Positions 52,127 through 60,474 of a stretch of 64,000 bases of DNA are shown in pieces. The stretch's first letter is position 1. Every line of letters begins with the position of its first letter. The DNA is from Candidatus Rifleibacteriota bacterium. GTDB lineage: Bacteria; Muiribacteriota; Ozemobacteria; Ozemobacterales; Ozemobacteraceae. Location of the stretch: assembly GCA_024710355.1 (NCBI GenBank), contig JANJUX010000017.1, positions 21,038 to 85,037 of the forward strand. The letters run 5' to 3'. The notes beneath the pieces were generated by a model, which was given only the letters and a program-made list of their open reading frames with translations, was not told the origin of the DNA and ran no database searches. The position numbers and the translations under genes are program-made.

Positions 52127-54360
52127 ACAGGCTGGCACGGCGCGGGCAGGCGATTCTCGTGGTTCTCATGGTCTGTCTTGTTCTCGGTATTCTTGCCGGA
52201 GCGGTTCTGAACTTTCAGCGCGGTCAGATTCACCTGCTGTCAAAATCAGCCCGCGATTACCTGGCTCTCAGCGTTGCTGAGGCCGGTCTGCATTGCGTGC
52301 TTGCCGAAATGCGCGCCGACTACCAGTTCGTTACGCATGGCAATCCCTATATCCCGGCAGAAGGCTGGCCTTCTGCCAGCGAAAACCGCTATAATCACCT
52401 GCAGGGCTTTGAACTGCTGCGCCTCGATAAGAATGAGCGCGGCACCTACAGTGGTTCAGTGGAACTGCCGGCAATGAAGCAGTCGGGCAAGTTCAAGGTC
52501 AGGGTTAAGCTGATAAAATCGCAGAACAGCGCCGAAAGCAAGACCGTCGATGAGTCGCACCGCTATTTCCTGCTCGAAGCGGTGGGGCAGGTCGAAGATG
52601 CCTGCCGTAAAATTTCGACGATCATCGAGAAGGTGGTGCCGGGCAATTTTCTTTTCTACGACGGGCAGGTGCTCGATGTCGGTGGCTACGGGCCTTTTCG
52701 TGTCATTCCCGGCGAAATGCGCAGTGGGCGGCTTTATGGTCATGAAATGATCAATTTTACGCGTCGCGGCAGTTTCGATCGTGGTGCCGACCTTCTCGAA
52801 ATGGAAAAAATCTCGACACCAGGCTTCATCAGAGCCGAATCGCCGGTGCAGGTCGATTTTATCAATGGCAAGCGCGGCACCATCAAGGCCGGTAATGATT
52901 CGACCGACCCCGATAAATTCGAGATGCATGCCGATATCAAGAGCGGTAAAATGATCAACTGTTTCGTTCAGGATGGCTACCACGGGGCTCGCCCGCAGAA
53001 ACTGCCGCCGTTGAATCCGCTTTATTACCGCAATGCCCGCAAGCCAGCCCCGACGATTCTCAAAGCCGGTAGCAGTTTTAAGGGGTTTTCTGAATCGAAG
53101 TGGCGCAATCCGGCAAAGCCGAGTGAGACTGTGTATGACCTTTTCTTTGGCTGGGAATACCAGAACAAGGAAGACAAGGTGCTGCTCTATTCCGAGGTGC
53201 CACTGCGTATCTGGGGCTGTCCGCCCTGGAAATCCCTGACGATTTTCTGCGAGAAAGATGTCTACATTGCCGGCGACTTCAACGCCAACCCCGATAACCC
53301 GCAGAATTACACCCTCGGTTTCAAGGAATACACCAAAGAGCCGCGCAACGGCACCGACAAGAACGGCTGCATGGTGCTGTCGATGGGGCGCATCTGGTTC
53401 GACTATTCGAATCCGATGCTGTTTCTTCGCAACGAGATGACGACGGTCATCGATTACGATATTGCCATGGCCCTCGCTGACGAAGAAAATGTCAACGAGC
53501 TGGTTCTCGCCGGCACAGTTTTTCCGCCGCGGCTCAGTACCGGCCCATACGATAAGCGGCTGCCGATGACCGCACTGAATTTCCCTGCGATCAACTCACT
53601 GTTTTCACTGCCCAAACAGCCACCCGAAATCATACCGGTGACCACAGCCGGCCTGCCGATGCACCCGGCGCTCAAAAAACTGCGGGCTTACCTGCAGCCG
53701 GCCGAAAACGCCGAAGCTCCCCCCGGTGAAAAAACACATCACTTCGGCATCAAAAGCGCTCTGAAACGGACGGCGGTTTATGAAGGCATTGCGGTGCGCG
53801 CCTATATGACCGGCACGATTCTGGCGGGTGCTCGTGACAAGATCATCGAATCGATTCTCGATCAGGCCGAAAAGGAAATGAACGAAGGGGAGCCGGACCC
53901 GACTCTCGGCCCCTGGAACATCGCCGACCGCATTTTCCAGCTGGCGATGAAATACCCGCGCTCAGGCTTCCGCATGCCCGAGATGACGGTCAATGCCATG
54001 TTGATCGATTCGGGTGAACTGAATGCCCGCTGGAGCCACGCTAACGGCACCGACAAGGTTCGCAACGAACTTGGCAATATCCAGAGCCCCGAAATGCGCA
54101 GTTTGCCATGGATTGACAAGAACTGCCGCTTCATTCTGCGGCACATGGGCCCGATGATTCACCTGCGCAACCGCAAGGTCACGCCTTATCTCAACGGTTC
54201 TCTGCGCAACGACCAGCCGGTGGTGCGCCGCAACTCGTTCGACACGACCTTCGTGCGCGGCGGTGGCGATTATCACCCGCCGTACCCGATCGCCGGCTTC
54301 ACCATCATCAACTGGAAAGACGAATCGCTGTCCGCCGAAGAATTCGATAAAATCAACTGA
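52123..54360 (+). CDS. PilX/GspK-like membrane protein with large head
   Basis: A 745-aa protein; N-terminal RRGQAILVVLMVCLVLGILAGAVL is a class-III-like helix without the +5 Glu, as in PilX and GspK proteins. It is followed by LSVAEAGLHCVLAEM, the 'A-E-A-G' motif of PilX N-termini. The head (to residue 745) is far longer than PilX (~170 aa) or GspK (~320). No catalytic motif is visible. It is 4-bp-coupled to the PilW-like gene and 41 bp before the giant lipoprotein gene. Confidence 0.78.
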   Translation: MNRLARRGQAILVVLMVCLVLGILAGAVLNFQRGQIHLLSKSARDYLALSVAEAGLHCVLAEMRADYQFVTHGNPYIPAEGWPSASENRYNHLQGFELLRLDKNERGTYSGSVELPAMKQSGKFKVRVKLIKSQNSAESKTVDESHRYFLLEAVGQVEDACRKISTIIEKVVPGNFLFYDGQVLDVGGYGPFRVIPGEMRSGRLYGHEMINFTRRGSFDRGADLLEMEKISTPGFIRAESPVQVDFINGKRGTIKAGNDSTDPDKFEMHADIKSGKMINCFVQDGYHGARPQKLPPLNPLYYRNARKPAPTILKAGSSFKGFSESKWRNPAKPSETVYDLFFGWEYQNKEDKVLLYSEVPLRIWGCPPWKSLTIFCEKDVYIAGDFNANPDNPQNYTLGFKEYTKEPRNGTDKNGCMVLSMGRIWFDYSNPMLFLRNEMTTVIDYDIAMALADEENVNELVLAGTVFPPRLSTGPYDKRLPMTALNFPAINSLFSLPKQPPEIIPVTTAGLPMHPALKKLRAYLQPAENAEAPPGEKTHHFGIKSALKRTAVYEGIAVRAYMTGTILAGARDKIIESILDQAEKEMNEGEPDPTLGPWNIADRIFQLAMKYPRSGFRMPEMTVNAMLIDSGELNARWSHANGTDKVRNELGNIQSPEMRSLPWIDKNCRFILRHMGPMIHLRNRKVTPYLNGSLRNDQPVVRRNSFDTTFVRGGGDYHPPYPIAGFTIINWKDESLSAEEFDKIN

Positions 54361-54401
54361 CCCCGTTGATTTGTCACTGTCTGCGTGTTAGACTGGAAAA
54401 T

Positions 54402-56675
54402 ATGCGTAATCTGGTAGTAATAGGGTTGGTTACGGTTCTCTGCGTTCTCATCGGCTGCCTTGGAATGGGTGGCGGCGGGGGCGGTGGCGGTTCAACCGGA
54501 GTTGGTCCGATTGTTCCCAGCGGGGCTGTGCTTTCTGGTCGCGCTTATTTTGCCGAAAGTTCGTATTATGGTGGCATCCCTATTCTGGCCAAAGATGCCA
54601 CCGGTCTGGTCCTCGGCACCACAAGAACTGATTCTCAGGGCAATTACTATTTTACTGATCTGCCCGCGGGCGTTTATAACCTTTTCGCCAGTACCGGCGA
54701 ATCTGAGGTGCAGTTTTTCAGCGGTGCTCAGGTTATCGCCGCCAATCCGGTCAGCATCCCCGAAAAGCCTTTAATAGAGCTCGAAAAAGTGGTTCTCGAT
54801 GAGGTTACTTCAAGCTCGGTGCGGTTGCGTTTCGAGGCCAGTGTTTCGACCGTGGCTCAGGTCGAGTATTCAACCTCTACGGGTGCTCCCAGCAGCGTTT
54901 CGGCCGGCTCGACTTTTTCCAGCAGCCATCAGGTAAATATTGGTGGCCTGGTTCCTGGCACCAGATACGGCTTTTCAATTCGTCTGCAGTCTCAGGACGG
55001 CCAGACGCTTACCTACCCAACCGTATACACGACAACGGCAACTTCTGGCGGGCCGACCAATCTTGCTTTCAGTATCAATAACGGCGATATCAAGACTCGC
55101 AATCTGTCGAACAAACTTTATTTGAGTGCTGAGGGTGCGACGCAGATGCGTATCGGGACCAGTGAAGACCTGACATCGCAACCCTGGGAAACCTACACGA
55201 CCTTGCGTGATTATACCTTTGCCGCCGGTGACGGCACTCGCCGCGTTTATGTGCAGTTTCGCGATCTGCTCGGTAATCTCAGCCCGGTAGTCAATGACTC
55301 GATACTTCTGCAGACCGATAACACTGGTTACATCGGGGTTTGGGTCAACAATGGTGAAGCGCTTACCAACAAGGTTGATGTTCTGTTGACCATTCTTTAC
55401 CCCGGGGCCTCGCAAATGCAGGTTTCCGATCGCTCCGATTTCCTGAACGCCTTCTGGGAACCATATATCACCACCCGCAAAATGAAAGTATCGAATGGTG
55501 ATGGGCCCAAGAGTGTTTATGTCAGATTTCGTGGCGGCAATGCCAATGAGAGTAAATCATTTTCGGCGACAATTGTGCTCGATACTGCCGGCCCGGAAGT
55601 AGTCATGGCGATCAACGGCGGCGCTCTCAAGACCAATCAGAGTGCAGTTCAGGTCAGCTTTACCTATTCGAAGCAGCCGGTTGAAATGCAGATCCAGGAC
55701 ACCAATACCTTCACCGCTGAAACATCCTGGGTTAAGTTTGCCAACCCATATCGTTACGTTCTTTCACGCACTGATGGCGAAAAATTCATTTACGCACGCT
55801 TCAAAGATTCGCTCGGCAATGTTTCGCCGGTGGTTGAAGGCCGAATCGTGCTTGACACCAAAGCGCCCCAGGGTCCCTCTTTGCTGATCAACAGCGGTGA
55901 CGATGTGACAAAGTCGCTGGCGGTGAAACTAACCCTCGACGTTACCGGCGATGAGGGCGAACAGCTGTATATGATAATTTCAAATAACGAGAATTTTGCC
56001 GGGGCAACTCTGGAACGCTTCAGCAAGACAAAAGCCTGGACTTTGTCAGGTTACGGGCTGCAGACGGTTTATGCCACCTTTTTCGATGACGCCAGTAACT
56101 CGACCACGATTCTTGTAGAAAGCATTCAGGTCGAGGGCGAACCTCCCGCCAGCGGTTCTGTCAGAATTAATGATGGCGACCCGAGCACCGAAAACATAAG
56201 TGTCAGTCTCAGCATCGATTCCGAGTCGACAAAAAAGATCCGAATCGCCGAACACGAGAACTTCAGCAGTGTTGCTGACCAGCTTTTCGTTCCTAACGTC
56301 GGAGTTTCCACCATGCGTATCAACAACTTTCAGCTTTCGCCGCAGGCAGGCGAAAAGCGGCTTTTTGTGCGCATGGAAGACGCTTCCGGCTCCTTCTCGG
56401 TTGGCAGCGATTCGATTCTGCTGATAGGGCCGTCAAGCTATTCAATTTCAACCACCGACACTCAGCCATTGTCGAGCTTTTCTGTCAATCTGCGGCCTTT
56501 CGCGATTGGCGCGACTCAAATGCTTATCACCGAGGCTTATGCAAGCCTGGATGACGTTTCTCTGTGGCGGCCATTTGTCTATTCGACTTCTTTCAATCTG
56601 GAGCGATTTCTTGGCAAACACACGATTTATGCCAAATATCGCAATAACGGCAATGTCGAGACGCCTGTCATCTGA
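54402..56675 (+). CDS. Giant repeat lipoprotein, N-terminal part ending at in-frame TGA
   Basis: 757 codons from ATG 54402 to TGA 56673-56675. Lipobox VLIGC (Cys19) then a Gly-rich tether (MGGGGGGGGS). A carboxypeptidase-regulatory/CNA-B-like domain covers ~36-105 (TRTDSQGNYYFTDLPAGVYN), a fibronectin-III-like domain ~128-215, and ~90-residue Ig-like repeats from ~225. The frame reads straight on past the TGA into the next entry: VETPVI-stop-FDLLVSEV matches VETPVISLDLNVAV and VETPIMTLEVDAYG in sister repeats. This is therefore one gene of ~2,968 codons split by a single stop, by mutation, sequencing error or recoding. It follows three minor-pilin-like genes, where PilY1 normally sits. Confidence 0.8.
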   Translation: MRNLVVIGLVTVLCVLIGCLGMGGGGGGGGSTGVGPIVPSGAVLSGRAYFAESSYYGGIPILAKDATGLVLGTTRTDSQGNYYFTDLPAGVYNLFASTGESEVQFFSGAQVIAANPVSIPEKPLIELEKVVLDEVTSSSVRLRFEASVSTVAQVEYSTSTGAPSSVSAGSTFSSSHQVNIGGLVPGTRYGFSIRLQSQDGQTLTYPTVYTTTATSGGPTNLAFSINNGDIKTRNLSNKLYLSAEGATQMRIGTSEDLTSQPWETYTTLRDYTFAAGDGTRRVYVQFRDLLGNLSPVVNDSILLQTDNTGYIGVWVNNGEALTNKVDVLLTILYPGASQMQVSDRSDFLNAFWEPYITTRKMKVSNGDGPKSVYVRFRGGNANESKSFSATIVLDTAGPEVVMAINGGALKTNQSAVQVSFTYSKQPVEMQIQDTNTFTAETSWVKFANPYRYVLSRTDGEKFIYARFKDSLGNVSPVVEGRIVLDTKAPQGPSLLINSGDDVTKSLAVKLTLDVTGDEGEQLYMIISNNENFAGATLERFSKTKAWTLSGYGLQTVYATFFDDASNSTTILVESIQVEGEPPASGSVRINDGDPSTENISVSLSIDSESTKKIRIAEHENFSSVADQLFVPNVGVSTMRINNFQLSPQAGEKRLFVRMEDASGSFSVGSDSILLIGPSSYSISTTDTQPLSSFSVNLRPFAIGATQMLITEAYASLDDVSLWRPFVYSTSFNLERFLGKHTIYAKYRNNGNVETPVI

Positions 56676-59600
56676 TTTGACTTGCTTGTAAGTGAAGTTA
56701 CCCCGGCGACCCCGACGATTCTCGTTAACATGGGTGACGCAGTCACCAACCGCTCGAAGGTGCAGGTGAAGGTTTTGTCATCTGGGATTTATGCGCAGAT
56801 GCAGCTGTCGAACGACGGCACCTTCTATAATTCGGCTGTTGCATCGATTGCTGACACCCTGTGGGATATCACCCGCACCGATGGGCAGAAGACTGTTTAT
56901 GCCAGATTTTTCAACGCAGATACAAACGAATCCGAAGTCGTTTACGATCTGATTACCGCCAGAGGGCCGGGCAGTGCCACCATTTCGACGAGTGATGTGC
57001 AGCCCCTCAACAAGAACTGGGTGCAGCTCGATCTGTTCGCCGATGATGCCGTAGACATGATTGTCACAGAGGACCCGGCGATAAAATCGCTCAACTCCGG
57101 CTGGATTCCCTATCAGACTTCACTGGTTTTTCCTCTTGGCGACAAGGTGGGCAAGCGCAGCGTATTTGCCAAGTTCCGCAATGCCAGTGTCGACTGGATT
57201 GAAACACTGCCGGTTCAACTGGATGTCACGGTGAATGCTTCTGCGCCAACTGGTAATGCTGCTGTGTTCAGAGCTACGGCAGCCGCTGACTCTACGCGCG
57301 TAACCGAGGTCGTTCCGGCCTCGATGCCAATTTATCTGCACTTTGAAATAACTGACGGCAAAACCGCTTCGATCGCCTGGAAAATCGTGCCCGGCGGGGC
57401 AGCGGTGCCCAGCCCTTCCGATATGAAGACCGAAATTGTTCCGGTGGCGCCGATAGTGCTTAACCAGGCTGACTTTGGCGGTTATGGCATTTTTAATCTT
57501 TATTATCAGTTCAGCGATGGAGCCGGTAACAAGAGTGCTATCGGTGTGTCGTCAATCCGGCTCATTGATCCGAACCAGGTGGTGACGCCTACTACCGGCA
57601 GAGTAATCATCAATAACGGTGATTCGGTCAGCGAAAGCAGTCGGCTGGCGGTGAACCTCTATTCAAACAACGCCAGCAAGGTTCGGGTTGCTGCAATTGA
57701 AAGTTTCAGTCTTGAGCCTGACATCAGCTACATCGCCGACCCGAATGGCATGAATATAACCTTCGACATGTCGCCGAACACTGCGGGCCTGAAAACTGTT
57801 TATGCCAGATTCGAAAGCGCTTCGGGTTCATTTGGTTTTGCCAGTGACACCATTACTCTGATTGGCCCGACAAATGCCACGATGACCGTTCTTGACCCGC
57901 AACCACTGAACAAAAAGTGGGTAGAGCTCAGCCTTTATGCGGAAAAGGCTAGCCGAATGCTTATCAGTCAGAATCTTGCCAGCTTTTCAAACCCGGCGCT
58001 GTACTGGGAACCCTACGCTTTCCGCAAGGTTCTGAGCCTGGAAGACAAAACCGGGGTTCAGACCATTTACTGTAAATTCTATAATTCGACTACCACCTGG
58101 GTAGAAACGGATATGCTGCAGTCGTCGGTAACCGTTAATTCAACGGCCCCCAGCGGCAATAATGCATTTTTCCGGGCTGAGGTGTCCTCTGCTTCTGCAC
58201 TTGTAGCCGAGATTTCGCCGGCTTCCATGCCGTTTTACCTGCATTTTGACATAAAAGATTCCATGTCTGCAACGGTCTCATATCGTCTCGTGCGCGCCGA
58301 TGCCGCCGTGCCGACAACACTTACTGACTATTCGCTGCCAATTCTGCCGGTTAGACTCAATCCTGAAGACTTTCCGGGTTATGGCTCTTTCAATCTCTAT
58401 TACAGCTTTATTGACGGCGTTGGTAACCGCACCCCGGTGCAGGTCGTCTCGGTTAAGATCCTCGAACCTTCTGGTGGTTACAGTCCGGTAAATGGCACGG
58501 TCAAGATCAATGACGGTGACCAGTTTACCGACCGTCGCGAAGTCAGCCTCAATATGTATTCAGCCACCGCGACCAAAATCAAAGTTTCGCAGAGTGAAAC
58601 TTTCAGCAGCGTCCCCCAGGAGGACTATATTGCCAACGCTCCGGGTGGCGTCATGGTAAAATCAGGTTTCCTGTTAACACCCGATATCGGAACCCGCACA
58701 GTTTATGTCAGATTCGAAGACGCCTCCGGTTCTTTTGTGGTGGTGAGCGATTACATCAACCTTGTCGGGCCTTCGAGCTACAGTATCTCGACACCGGATT
58801 CACAGCCGTTGTCGACCTATACGATAAACCTGCGGCCTTTTGCGGTGAATGCCAACGAAATGATCATTACCGAGGATTATGCTCAGATAACCAATGGAAC
58901 CGGCTGGGCCAGCTTCGCCTTCCAACTCCCTTTCCAGATGCAGATTTCTGATGGTCGGCATACGATCTATGCCAAATACCGCAATGCCGGTTTCGTCGAG
59001 ACCCCGATCATGACTCTCGAAGTCGATGCTTACGGCGTGCCACCGGCTACTCCGACCCTGACGATTAATTCCGGCGATGTTTCAGCCAGCGACCGCAAGG
59101 TTTCGCTGCTGCTGTTCACCGAGAAAGGCGTTCGCTTCAGACTTTCTGAAACGGTGAGTTTTGCCGGAGTGCCCGACGAAAATTTCGTTGCCGGCCCCGA
59201 TGGCAAAATGGTTCGCCCGGATTACTACCTGAGCCCGGAACTCGGCGAAAAGACGCTGCACGTCAGATACGAAGATGCTGATGGTAAACTCACCTATGCG
59301 AGCGATACGATTACACTGCTGGGCCCCGCCAGCTACTCACTGACAACCAATGACAGTCAGCCGTTGAGTACTTATACGGTTAATCTGCGGCCATTTGCTT
59401 ATGGAGCAAATGAAATGCTGATTACCGAAGATTTTGCCCAGCTTGCCAGTCAGACTCTGTGGGCCAGTTTTTCCTATTCTCTTAATTTTCCTCTGGCAAA
59501 AACCGATGGCAAGCACACGATCTATGCTAAATACCGTAATAACGGTCATGTTGAAACACCGGTCATTTCTCTTGACCTGAATGTGGCCGTTGCGCCGCCG

Positions 59601-60474
59601 GCTTCGCCCTCGATCATGCTTAACGGCGGTGATTCATTCACCAACAGTTCTGCAGTAACAGTCAATGTGACCACTTCAGCCGATTATTCAAGCATTGTGC
59701 GTCTGTCTGAAGACGGCGACTTTTTCAGTGTCAGCGATACTGCCGCTGTCGATCAGCCATTCATCTTTACAGGCAAGCTGCCCGGAACAAAGACTGTTTA
59801 CGCCCGTTTCAAACATAACACCCGCAATGAATACATCACCGTCAGCGATACAATTCTGGCACGTGGCCCGGCCAGTGCAACCATTTCAACTTTCGATGCG
59901 CAGCCGATGAACAAAAACTGGGTCGCTCTCGATCTTTATGCCGTAGGTGCGGCGCGAATGCTGATCACTGACAGTATTGCCAGTTTCTCTTCGCCAAGTC
60001 TTTACTGGGAACCATATGCTACCCAGAAAGTTTATTCGCTCGGCGACAAAAAGGGCGACCGCACGCTTTATTGCAAATTTTATAATTCAGCCACCAACTG
60101 GATAGAAACTGACGCGGTATCTTTGAATGTCAGCGTCATTGCCTCTTCGCCAAGCGGTAATCTGGCAACTTTGCGTCAGACCGTGGCACCAACTTCAGAC
60201 GCGGTGGCCCAGGTTCCTGTCGGTTCTTTGCCGATATACCTGCATTTCAACATCAATGACGCGAATACGTCGACAGCTTCGTATCAGGTTGCTTCCGGCG
60301 GTTCGCCGATTCCGACCGTCTTTAAGAAGACCTCGTTGCCTGTCGCCCCGATCGTTCTCGATCAGGCCGACTTTGCCGGCAACGGTACCTTCAACGTCTA
60401 TTACAAGTTCTCTGACGGCGTCGGCAATGAAACTCCGCTGAACATCGTCTCGGTCAAGGTTCTCGGCCCCAGCC
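55063..60474 (+). repeat. Nineteen ~90-aa tandem Ig-like repeats with higher-order order
   Basis: Units start near 55063, 55327, 55606, 55882, 56158, 56440, 56712, 56982, 57250, 57600, 57880, 58156, 58497, 58785, 59055, 59340, 59613, 59883 and 60158 (approximate). Three unit types recur: A (I-N-x-G-D opening), B (I-S-T-x-D-x-Q-P-L opening), C (N-x-A-x-x-R-x opening, P-I-Y-L-H-F core). The order is A-B (56158), A-B-C (56712), A-B-C (57600), A-B (58497), A-B (59055), A-B-C (59613). Common core is K-T-V/I-Y-A/C-K/R-F/Y. Confidence 0.82.

Noticed and set aside
54470..54500. G-rich tract near the start of the giant lipoprotein as a phase-variation tract
   Set aside because: The longest G run is only five bases and the tract is interrupted by T and C; it simply encodes the glycine tether after the lipobox.
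56673..56700. The in-frame TGA as a selenocysteine codon
   Set aside because: Sister repeats have Ser or Thr, not Cys, at this site, and the downstream bases show only a 4-bp hairpin, not a convincing bacterial SECIS element.
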